Positions 55,152-64,000 of a stretch of DNA of 64,000 bases are shown piece after piece (position 1 is the stretch's first letter; each line of letters opens with the position of its first letter). Both the position numbers and the translations under genes were made by a program. Below the pieces are notes generated by a model that made no database searches, had not been told where the DNA came from, and worked only from the letters and a program-made list of their open reading frames with translations. Source of the stretch: Siphlonurus alternatus (Eukaryota > Arthropoda > Insecta > Ephemeroptera > Siphlonuridae); contig OX463781.1 in the NCBI GenBank assembly GCA_949825025.1, positions 30,405,675-30,469,674 of the forward strand, written 5' to 3'.

Positions 55152-55629
55152 GTAGATTATGGCTATGGGCTTACGGGGTGTCATTTTTTTACTGGCTCAA
55201 TCAAAAGAGGAGGTCGAAAAATATCCCTTTGATTTTTTTGCGAATTTTTTAAGCACTGCATCATACCTAGAATGGAGATTAAAAATGTCTCTTGACCTGG
55301 AGGCTCCATCCGCAACGCCTATGACGTCATTACATTCTTTGGGTCAACTATATAATGTTTCTAAACAAACACGTTGCTATGGAAACAAATGATTATTTTT
55401 AATAAACAACCAACAATGGAATAATTTTTTACAAGTGTTATATAGTTGAACCAAAGAATGTAATGACGTCATAGGCGTTGCGGATGGAGCCTCCAGGTCA
55501 AGAGACATTTTTAATCTCCATTCTAGGTATGATGCAGTGCTAAAAAAAATCGCAAAAAAATCTAAGGGATATTTTTCGACCTCCTCTTTTGATTGAGCCA
55601 GTAAAAAAATTACACCCCGTAAGCCCATT
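55152..55629. mobile_element. Short palindromic relative of the tRNA-arm fold-back
   Basis: Inverted ends TGGGCTTACGGGGTG and complement. Each arm has, in order, GGCTCAATCAAAAGAGGAGG, GCGAATTTTTTAAGCACTGC, GACCTGGAGGC and TGACGTCA. The same block order (GGCTTAATCGAAAGAGGGGG, GCGAATTTTTTGAGCACTGC, CCTGGAGGCGATGG, TGACGTCA) occurs in the arms of 34385-36367, so the families are related. It lacks the tRNA-like module. Confidence 0.8.
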
Positions 55630-55837
55630 GTATAATATATATTTTTTTATTCCAAAGCCAAATATCTAGACATTACTTCCCCTGCACTGATACATATGTT
55701 CCATTAGCGTCTGCACATGCTAAGCTATAATACAGTACAGTGTATTGGAAAATGTTAGTTCTCTACCTTCCAACATTGCCTGATATCTGGAGTGGTGGGG
55801 AAGCAAATATGTACATATTTGACTTGTAAATAAAAAA

Positions 55838-55838
55838 A

Positions 55839-55906
<68 letters not shown>
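55838..55906. repeat. (AT)n microsatellite
   Basis: About 66 bp of AT dinucleotides. Confidence 0.95.
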
Positions 55907-55909
<3 letters not shown>

Positions 55910-56149
55910 GTGAACCACAATTCGCGTGCCAACTTTTTTCGTAAATTTGGTATTGCAAAAATTTTCGCACAAACTTCAAACTTGGTACACTTGTAGCTGA
56001 GGGTTGTAAAAATTAGTTGAGGGTGTTAAAATTTTTATTGGACACCAATAACACCCCTTTCAGGGGTGGTTTTTAAAAAAATTATTTTCGCCTTATGGGA
56101 ATTCAATGTTAAATACAACTTTTTTTGAAATCATTGGAATTTTGCGGAA

Positions 56150-56760
56150 AAAGTTTCTAGCATAGGGTAATCGACCGTCCTGAACTCAGAAATAATTTTA
56201 GATTTTTTCCCCGACGCACCCCTGAGGGTGGAGACCTACCCCTAAAATCCATTTTCCTTAAAAATTGTGCTAAAATTATGAAATTAATTTTCAAGGGGTA
56301 ATCGACCCTCCTGAACTCGGAAATAATTTTAGATTTTTTCCCCGACGCACCCCTGAGGGTGGAGACCTACCCCTAAAATCCATTTTCCTTAAAAATTGTG
56401 CTAAAATTATGAAATAAATTTTCAAGGAGTAATCGATCCTCCTGAACTCGGAAATAATTTTAGATTTTTTTCCCTGACGCACCCCTGAGGGTGAAGACCT
56501 ACCCCTAAAATCCATTTTTCTTAAAAATTGTGCTAAAATTATGAAATTAATTTTCAAGGAGTAATCGACCCTCCTGAACTCGGAAATAATTTTAAATTTT
56601 TTCTTTGACGCACCCCTGAGGGTGGAGACCTACCTCTAAAATCCATTTTCCTTAAAAATTGTGAAATTAATTTCCTAGGTGTAATTGACCCTCCTGAACT
56701 CGGAACTAATTTTAGATTTTTTTCCTCGATGCAACTCTGAGGGGAAACTAGCTGCTATCC
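56150..56760. repeat. 131-bp satellite-like tandem array, about 4.5 units
   Basis: The anchor GTAATCGACC recurs at 56167, 56298, 56429, 56561 and 56681 (the last as GTAATTGACC), giving periods of 131, 131, 132 and 120 bp. Each unit contains CTCGGAAATAATTTTAGA, CGACGCACCCCTGAGGG and ATCCATTTTCCTTAAAAATT. The last unit lacks about 11 bp. Frames open through several units are repeat artefacts. Confidence 0.92.
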
Positions 56761-56918
56761 ACCATATCCTTCTTTCTTAATTATCGAGTAGAAATTGCGA
56801 ATTAATTTTTTTTCAGGATGTATCGAAATTTTTCAGAGAAAAAATATCCCAGACTGACCCCTTCACTTGTAGCATGACAGTGGTTTCACTCAATGTGTCC
56901 ACCGTTAATTGGCGTGAT

Positions 56919-57176
56919 GGCACATGTTGGTCCGCTCAACGTGGCTATGTGTGTAGGTGCATAGCCTCTAACGTCTGAGGTGTGACTAATTCCATGCAAC
57001 GTCTGATCTCCACTTTCTGTTTGTCAATTCGTCTCAAATCTCTTCTTGTGAACATTTTTCTTCAGAAAGAGATTTGAGACCATTGACGAGCTAAAAGTGA
57101 CAGACGTTATGTGGAATTGGTTACATCTCAGTTGTTAAGAGCACACATAGCCTCGTTGTGCAGACCAACATGTGCC
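56919..57176. mobile_element. Palindromic MITE (GGCACATGTTGGTC ends)
   Basis: GGCACATGTTGGTCCGCTCA is mirrored by the right end (CAGACCAACATGTGCC). Internal arms include ATTTGAGAC in inverted pairs around a centre near 57047. Length 258 bp; no clear duplication. Confidence 0.7.
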
Positions 57177-57201
<25 letters not shown>

Positions 57202-57207
<6 letters not shown>

Positions 57208-58194
57208 CTTCTGCGCGCAATGTTTTTAACAAAACATTGTTCAATGTCTGTCGCGTGGTGTAATTTTCGATTGTTGAACGCGAGAAAGGAAAAAAGTAAA
57301 CAAACTCCGTTGTTTACAATTTTTTGCCGCTGGCGGCGCCACCAGCGAGCGGTAATTATCAAGGGAAGCATTATGAATAACATGAAAACCTAATGGAAGT
57401 AATTAAAAAAATCAGGAAAAGTTTTCAAAAATCAAGTGAAATGGAAAGAAACATGCGCGGAAATTTTATAGAAAAAATTAAGAATTTTTAACGGTTTTTT
57501 ATCATTGAAACGGTCGAAGAAATGTTGAGCGGTAACTCTGGTGTAGGTAATGTACATCATTTCTATGTTCCCAAGGGCTTGTAAGCTCTAAAATCTCTTA
57601 GCTAGCAGTTCTGGCAGAACTTGGCTGCTCTTACTAGCCGCACTAGTGTCCATTTGTTGATTTATTTAAAAAAAAATAGCAATATAATAGGGTTTTAAAA
57701 TTTTAACTTTGAATTTCTATATATTGAAGATATAGCAGTAATTTGATATTCTACAAGTTTCTATGCTGTTAGACTTTAATGCTGGAGTGACTGAAGTCCC
57801 ATGCAACATTTATGATCGCACAGAATCTCGTTAAAGGCAATGAAATGCTAACCTCAGTCTGCGTCTTCTCTTTTTTGTGTTAAAAATAAGATAAAGTACC
57901 GTAATATTTGCTAATAATTATTTTTTTACATTACCTGGATCAATATAGTACGAAGTAATGATGATTTTTTTTTACTTTTGGTGCTGTACTTTAGAAGATA
58001 TCGTTACATTTAAGCGTCAACTCTCGAAATTCCTATGTTAAACAATGGCGCATAGTCAACAAAAACCGCTCGCTAGTGGCGCCTCTGTTGGCTCTGGCGG
58101 GCGTAAAATGGAACTAAAGCGTCACGCAATAATCGGGCCACGCGACAGACATTGAACAATGTTTTGTTAAAAACATTGCGCGCAGAAGACTCTG
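57202..58194. mobile_element. 1-kb DNA transposon derivative in a (TA)n site
   Basis: Near-perfect 54-bp terminal inverted repeats begin CAGAGTCTTCTGCGCGCAAT and end CGCGACAG. Inner inverted blocks (GGCGGCGCCACCAGCGAGCGG against CCGCTCGCTAGTGGCGCC) extend the pairing. It lies within TA repeats on both sides, consistent with a TA-targeting Tc1/mariner-type element. The interior has no transposase. Confidence 0.8.
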
Positions 58195-58393
58195 ATATAT
58201 ATACACAGTATGTATACATTTTATTTTAAATAAGTATAGTAATATACACATACGGTACAGCTCGCAACAGTCAGAAAGTCAAAAAAAGGGGGGCAGGAGG
58301 AGGGGTGGGGATACAGAATTAGTAGCTACTAAAAAATGTTTACTTTACTTTTTCAATTAAATTATAGTTTTACCGGTAGTGTTTTAGTAATAT

Positions 58394-58543
58394 TAATGGT
58401 TGGTATTCACGAAGAGTTAAAGAGCATTTTAGGGAGAGATATTTTAAGAAGCGTTTTTTGTACCAGGTAACAGGTACGAAAAACGCTTCTTAAAATATCT
58501 CTCCCTAAAACACTCCTTAACTCTTCGTGAATACCACCCATTA
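58394..58543. mobile_element. Hairpin MITE upstream of GNL2
   Basis: About 150 bp with nearly perfect inverted arms (TGGTATTCACGAAGAGTTAA ... AAGCGTTTTT) around ACCAGGTAACAGGT. It lies about 280 bp upstream of the GNL2 5' UTR exon, so it may sit in the promoter or first intron. Confidence 0.8.
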
Positions 58544-58824
58544 TTTAAAATTATTTCCTCACCTTCCCCAGTTGCTTTTTTTTTTTTAAATTGAATCACC
58601 AAAATGCAGTTAATTTGATCAATAATAAAGGTTCATTTATGTATAGAATGAAAAGTATGTATCAGAGCCAGGCATGTACCCTACGGAAGTCCTTGTACAT
58701 GCAATTTACTCTTTTCTTTCTTCCTTTTTTTTTTATCAATTTACTAGTCAATATTATTTTCATGTTTGTTTTTGGGTGCCAGATTTTTTTTTTTTTTTTT
58801 TTTATTTTATAATTTTTGTTTTAG

Positions 58825-58897
58825 AGAATACACCACCAGTAGAGCAGAGAGTGCAGTTTAGAACATCCAGGATTTGACTACAAATTTTCGTCAAGAT
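58825..58897 (+). other. GNL2: GNL2 5' UTR exon carrying the first two bases of the start codon
   Basis: A TTTTGTTTTAG acceptor ends at 58824 and an AT|GTAAGT donor follows 58897. The exon is 73 nt and non-coding except for its last two bases. At least one further upstream exon is implied by the acceptor. Confidence 0.65.
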
Positions 58898-61260
58898 GTA
58901 AGTACCGTAGTTCTCTATACTCAATAACATAACCAAGCCTTATTTGGTAAGGAGGAGACTGTATTAATACTCTCTGAATGTTTTTTGAATGTTTTTAAGC
59001 ACTGTCTAAGCACCCTACATGTAAGGTCGCTTGCACAAATTGAATTTACTGTAATGTAATGTCCATTTCAATTTCACTGAATTGTCATGTACAGAGTAGT
59101 GTAAGACAAAATTATAATTCTTAATTACTATCACTTAAAAAAAAAAAAACTGCCTATGATGTAGTCGAAAATAACTGAATACCATCTTGTATTTTTTTCA
59201 GGGCAAGACCTAGGGCAGTGAAGCAAAGTACTTCCAAGATGAACCACAGGGAGGGCTTCAACCGGTCCAAGCACAGCATGAATCCTGACCGTCCTAAGGA
59301 GGGCCTCAAAGGAGTGGCCAAGCCCAGGGACAAGTCCACCATCAAGCGACTACAGATGTACCGTAACTTCAAGCCCAAGAGGGACAAGCACGGCCACATC
59401 GTTCGTGCTGCCCCTTACCAAGGCAAACTGCCCTCTGGTACTGTGGCCCGTGTAGAACCAAGCCAAATGTGGTTCGGGAACTCTCGCGTAGTCACCCAGT
59501 CTGCTTTACAGACATTTCAAACTGAGCTAGGGGCAGCCATGAAGAGCCCCTACCAGGTGGTGATGAAGCCCACTAAGCTGCCTGTGAGCCTCCTTAGTGA
59601 CAGCAAGAAAGGACGGAGGGTGCACATTCTCGACACTCAGAACTTTGAGAGCGTGTTTGGACCAAAGAAGGTTCGCAAGAAGCCTGGTATCGGATTCCTT
59701 AGTTTAGATGACATGGCTGAGGCAGCTAACACAACAGCAGATAAATATGAGGAAACAAAAGGTCAAGATTTTGATCTTTTAAATGATAATCCAGAATTAA
59801 AAAATCTTCCTAGAGATTGGGTCATGGGCGCAGGACAAAGTCGACGTATCTGGAATGAACTGTACAAAGTTATTGACTCATCCGATGTTGTCATACAAGT
59901 TCTTGATGCTAGAGATCCTGCAGGTACTAGATGTGCTCACATTGAAAACTTCTTGAGAACGGAGAAGGCTCACAAACATCTAATCTTTGTTCTGAACAAA
60001 GTGGATCTTGTACCAACCTGGGCCACTCAACGTTGGGTCGCCTTACTTAGTTCAGAGTACCCAACTGTTGCATTCCATGCTTCTCTCACTCATCCATTCG
60101 GAAAGGGAACTCTCATTAATTTGCTTAGACAGTTTGCCAAGTTCCATCCTGACAAGAAACAAATAAGTGTAGGTTTCATTGGGTATCCTAATGTTGGGAA
60201 GAGCTCAGTCATCAATACGCTTAGGTCCAAGAAGGTGTGTAAAGTTGCACCGATTGCTGGTGAGACCAAAGTCTGGCAGTACATCACTCTGATGAGGCGC
60301 ATCTACCTTGTTGATTGTCCAGGGGTGGTGTACCCTTCAGCAGAAACCGACACAGAAAAAGTTCTGAAAGGAGTTGTGAGAGTAGAAAATATTCAAGAAC
60401 CTGAGAGCTACATTGCTGCTGTACTTGAGAAAATCAGAAAAGAATATCTCAAAAAGACTTACAAGATTGAAGATTGGAGTAATGATGAAGAATTCTTGGA
60501 AAATCTGGCAAGGAAAATGGGAAAGCTTGTGAAAGGAGGTGAACCTGATATTAACGCTGTTGCTAGAATTGTTCTCAATGATTTTCAAAGAGGAAAGTTG
60601 CCATACTATAATCCTCCTCCAGGCTTTGAAAATCCTCTTCCATCAGCTGCAGTAACTCCAGCTGTTGAAAGCTCAGCTACTGATGTCACCAACTCTACCA
60701 ACACAGCAGAGGCAAAGACAGAACTTGGTGACAAGAAGGAGGAGGTTGCTGCGGAAAAAGCTGTTACTTCCGAGGAAAAAGCTGGTACCTCCGAGGAAAA
60801 AGAAGAAGAACCTGAAACAACAGCCAACCAAAATCCTTTCCAGGTTACTCAAGATTTCAATAAAATCAAGATGGCAATCGAGTATGATGCTGACGCAGAT
60901 AATATTCCAACAAACCCTGAAGATAAAACTGATGAAACAGAAAGAACTTTAGATATAGATGATTTGCTAAATCTTGAAGCAATGCCTGGTCTAGATGAAG
61001 TTGAATCAGACGAGGATACAACAGACTACAGTAGCAGTGACGATGAAGAGAAAAGCACATACACAAACACCCGCAGTGGCAAGTTTAAAGTCTCGTCTGT
61101 GAAGAAAAGATCCGTATTGCGCGAGACTGATCTTACAACCATGACTGCCAAACAACGACGAGCTTATGACAGAGGCCTCAAGAGGAAGAAAATTGGTAGT
61201 AATTTCTATGAAGTTGCAAATGTTAAAAACAGAAGTTCACGGAAAGAAAAATCCACGTAA
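58896..61260 (+). CDS. GNL2: Nucleolar GTP-binding protein 2 (NOG2/NGP-1)
   Basis: CDS joins 58896-58897 and 59202-61260, giving 686 aa (human 731). The initiator is AT|G split by a 304-bp intron with GTAAGT donor and TTTTTTTCAG acceptor, yielding [20 protein letters not shown]. An in-frame ATG at 59239 is the alternative. The circularly permuted GTPase order is seen: G4 NKVD at 266-269, HASL (G5) at 293-296, G1 GYPNVGKSS at 328-336, PIAGET (G2) at 351-356 and DCPG (G3) at 372-375. The N-terminal NGP1 region includes [13 protein letters not shown]. An acidic linker (to about 630) precedes the basic tail ending [12 protein letters not shown]. The protein joins late nucleolar/nucleoplasmic pre-60S particles and checks them before export. 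The coding region is uninterrupted after intron 1 and has much higher GC than its flanks. Confidence 0.95.
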
Positions 61261-61320
61261 AAATCCACCTTGCTTTTCAAATTATATTTTTCTTTTTGTT
61301 TTGAATTTATCAATAACTGG

Positions 61321-61326
61321 AATAAA
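61321..61326 (+). terminator. GNL2 poly(A) signal (AATAAA)
   Basis: AATAAA about 60 nt after the GNL2 stop, followed by a T/G-rich stretch (GTTGCTTTATTG), a normal arrangement for cleavage and polyadenylation. Confidence 0.65.
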
Positions 61327-61662
61327 TAATTGAAGTTCAAACTCTGTTGCTTTATTGTCTACTAGTTTATATATTTTTGTTGTGATTCAATGGGAAAGCA
61401 ATTTTTGTCTCAGAAAAATTTTCTCTCATCTTTTTGAACCACTATATGATAAAAAATACTGTAGTAATATTAAATCTCAGATTGTGAGGAGAGAATTAAG
61501 TTTTCCGTGATAAGCGTGATTACATCTAATGAATTGAACATATTTCACTTGTATAATATATAATTTTCATAAATGTTGCGGTTTTAGCTTGTTTTTTGTC
61601 TTGAAATTTTTAAAAAAATAAATTTTGCATGTATTTCTGTATTTTCTGTTTACAGTAATTAA

Positions 61663-61931
61663 TAGACGACTTGCAAAACCCCATTTTTAGCAAAAAGTAA
61701 ACAAACAAAAGTGACCCCACAGTTCATTAACTTCATTGTTGTTTTGATTATTAGAGTGTATAAATTTTGCTTATACATTGGACCTTATGGGAAATTGACG
61801 ATTTTCACACACGCGAGATTTCAATATGTTACAAACCTACGTACGTTCGGTACGTTTCTAAATATAAAAATATCACCAGAATCTGCAGTTTTTGGCCATT
61901 TATAATGCTGAAATGCGTATCAGAAGAAGTT
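61663..61931. mobile_element. Single-arm copy of the GACGACTTGC palindromic element
   Basis: Matches the left arm of the 15894-16569 element from TAGACGACTTGCAAAACCCC to CAGAAGAAGTT, then diverges abruptly at about 61931. The second arm is missing, so this is a truncated copy. Confidence 0.8.
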
Positions 61932-62001
61932 GGACCCTATTATACTATTAATACTTTGTATAGTCAAAGCCTCTTCTCTGTGGTCAAAGCCACATACGAA
62001 T

Positions 62002-62232
62002 ATTTGTATGTATGGATAGGTCATGGTGCTGCCGTCGGTGAGGCACAGTCGTGAGGAGGAATTGGGTGGCGGTTACAACAGTAACCAATGGGATGTCTGC
62101 CATCTTACGTTGGGGAACTTCCATACAATTTACAATGCAGATGGTTGCGCTCGGTCGCCATCTTACGTTGGAGATTTGCCTCAGTAGCTCTAATGCTATT
62201 GGTATAGAGATAACCTATCCATACATACAAAA
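62002..62232. mobile_element. MITE with ATTTGTATGTATGGATAGGT ends
   Basis: Inverted ends about 20 bp long (ATTTGTATGTATGGATAGGT and CCTATCCATACATACAAAAT) enclose about 190 bp, which include two direct copies of CGCCATCTTACGTTG/TGCCATCTTACGTTGG. No transposase. Confidence 0.65.
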
Positions 62233-62701
62233 TCCTTGCCTGGACCATACGAGCTCGGTGGCGTCCCGATAGTCCTATTCTCGTCTACTACCCTTCCCTA
62301 CAATGGCGGCAAATTTAGGGCGCATCGTCATCATATGCGCCCTTCTTATATAGCTAATATTATATAGCGACCATCTTGGAGGGGAGGGGAAAGCTCATTT
62401 AGGGACCCAAAGTAGACGAGAAATAGTGTTGGGACACCGCTGAGTTTTCCTATGCTTTTACATTACCCACCCACACATACCAACCCTCTAAAAAAACTAC
62501 TAAACTAAATATACAATGAAAGTGCATGATAAAATGTCACATAGGCTACGAAAATACTTAAAACGTGGTTTTCTTTTCAGATATAAATTTGACAGAGAGA
62601 TTTAAAAATAACTACATATTTTTTGTGTGCTAAAATTTAGCAAACTAAATTTTTGGAAATTGGCCCTCCTTGCGCAGAAGGCTGCGCAGTAAGAACCGGA
62701 A

Positions 62702-63388
62702 CAGGGCTATTCTCCTATAATAGAGGGTATACGCGCCACTGTCTGGCTTATGGCGCTAAATACTGAATTCTGATTGGCTTAAAAGTGGTCATTTGGAATT
62801 GCTCTGATTGGCCAAAATAAATTTGTTGATTTTTTGCTAATTGGCTGAAATTTTAATTGTTGAAAATTTTCGAGCGATTTCATTGGTTAAAGAATGTCCA
62901 CTTTTCAACCAATCAGAGAGCTGCAATAAAAAAACACTTTCCTTGCCCATATTTTAATTTAAAAAAAACTTTTTACACCATAAAAATTAATTAAAAAAAT
63001 CATAAATGGTAGAAAATAGTATTATAAATTGTTGTATTTATTTATTTCAAAATATTAATTATTTATACAGGGACCAAGCGCAAATTTTCAACAATAGGAA
63101 TTTGCAACTGAAAAAATCAACAAATTCTGATCAGCCAATCAGAAGCGTCCAACTTTTAATGCTTTAAAATCAATGATTTCACTAAGTGAATGTCTCCATC
63201 GTCTCAAAAATCGTTCTTTTCACCCTTTAAAACCCCTAGGTGCATTTGGTTAAGAATGTAAATCCTATGGAGCTCCAGAAAAAGTATCGAAAAAATCGAT
63301 TTTAACATTGAGTTACGTATCCCCAACAATGAAAATGTCCACTTTTTCTGATGCGCGTATACCCGATAACAATAGGAGAATAACCCTG
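62702..63388. mobile_element. hAT-type palindromic element with perfect 8-bp duplication
   Basis: Ends CAGGGCTATTCTCCTATAAT and the inverted ATAGGAGAATAACCCTG. The 8-bp direct repeat AACCGGAA flanks it (62694-62701 and 63389-63396). The arms contain several CCAATCAGA / TGATTGGC blocks in mirrored order. At 687 bp it is non-autonomous; the tips relate it to 40149-40368. Confidence 0.9.
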
Positions 63389-63396
63389 AACCGGAA

Positions 63397-64000
63397 CTAC
63401 TAAAGGAAAGTCGTAAGCAGAGATAATACAGAGATAGAACTCTCCCATGTTAACGACTTGTGACGAAAACGCTAACGCCATCTCTTAGTGCGTTGGGAAG
63501 ACGTCAAGACGAGCAGGTCAGAACAGAAGACGTATTCCACCGCAGCCATGCGCAATTCGATTCTTTTCGTAACACCAGCCACCCGCGTGAAATTCAAACA
63601 TTTTTTGGGTAACTCGCGTTACTTTCAACGTTAATTAATTCCTTTACTTTTTTTGCGTATCTTCCAGAGATAGCAGATCGAGTGCATGCATTTTTGATGT
63701 ACGATAATGATAAAAAGGATGCCATTAAGCTGCATCGCATGGACACGGTTTTAGGTCACGTACGGCCTGGCTTTCAGCTGCACGCGTAGCTATGGTAGCC
63801 ATGGCATGCAGCGAAAGCCGGGCCATGCCGAACCGCGCCCATGCGATGCAGCAGCGCCGCCACACTTGGACCACGCTCAGGCCATCAAAATTTCTAGCCA
63901 TAAGACACGAAGGGCTCTAAGGGTCTCTAATATAATAATTATTATACAAATACTTTAAATTTATACTCGCTCATCTGCATGATAATTGACCGAGTAAAAT
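63397..64000. other. Right edge of window; one small inverted repeat, no gene seen
   Basis: Apart from the palindrome at 63728-63851, no exon, RNA gene or transposon was recognised. Confidence 0.4.
63728..63851. mobile_element. Hairpin MITE (GCTGCATCGCATGG ends)
   Basis: GCTGCATCGCATGGACACGG at the left is mirrored by CCATGCGATGCAGC at the right, with further pairing of CGGCCTGGCTTTC against GAAAGCCGGGCC. Length about 124 bp; GC-rich unlike its surroundings. Confidence 0.65.

Overview
This is an AT-rich (by eye about 70% or more) eukaryotic nuclear window with spliced genes, long introns, dense (AT)n, (GA)n and (AAAT)n microsatellites and many palindromic DNA-transposon derivatives. Gene structures and the SINE and transposon types fit an invertebrate animal. 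An arthropod, perhaps a crustacean, is my best guess, but nothing here proves the taxon.

Three genes can be read end to end with matching splice phases. (1) A GH31 glycosidase of the MYORG type on the minus strand (27891 to 22673, seven coding exons, 708 aa). (2) Sequestosome-1/p62 on the minus strand (36962 to 30571, eight coding exons, 742 aa) with PB1, ZZ and UBA domains plus an unusual FG-dipeptide-rich linker. (3) The nucleolar GTPase GNL2/NOG2 on the plus strand (58896 to 61260, 686 aa), whose ATG is split by an intron. The first coding exon of a furin-like proprotein convertase (signal peptide plus start of the prodomain) lies at 8154-7996 on the minus strand; the rest of that gene lies beyond the left edge or in exons I could not find. 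Weaker exon candidates are an ILEI-like exon (20770-20567, minus), a C-terminal exon at 7677-7785 (+), one at 12605-12501 (-) and an internal exon at 5627-5536 (-).

Most of the remaining sequence is mobile-element debris dominated by inverted repeats. It includes a head-to-head mariner fold-back with transposase remnants (10003-11168), two copies of a roughly 2-kb fold-back with tRNA-like Pol III promoter modules in both arms (34385-36367, inside p62 intron 1, and 41016-43346), and a fold-back whose terminal repeats are 15-bp minisatellites (46014-48476). It also includes TTAA-flanked palindromic MITEs, hAT-type MITEs with perfect 8-bp target duplications, a family with 3-bp duplications, TA-flanked palindromes, a 131-bp satellite, and three copies of a 5S-rRNA-derived SINE.

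The genes do not form an operon or a pathway unit. MYORG and the ILEI-like exon could both belong to glycan metabolism. p62 (selective autophagy) and GNL2 (60S ribosome assembly) are housekeeping genes. The most unusual material is the palindromic element set, its recurrent TGACGTCA (CRE-type) octamers, and the intron-borne fold-back in p62.
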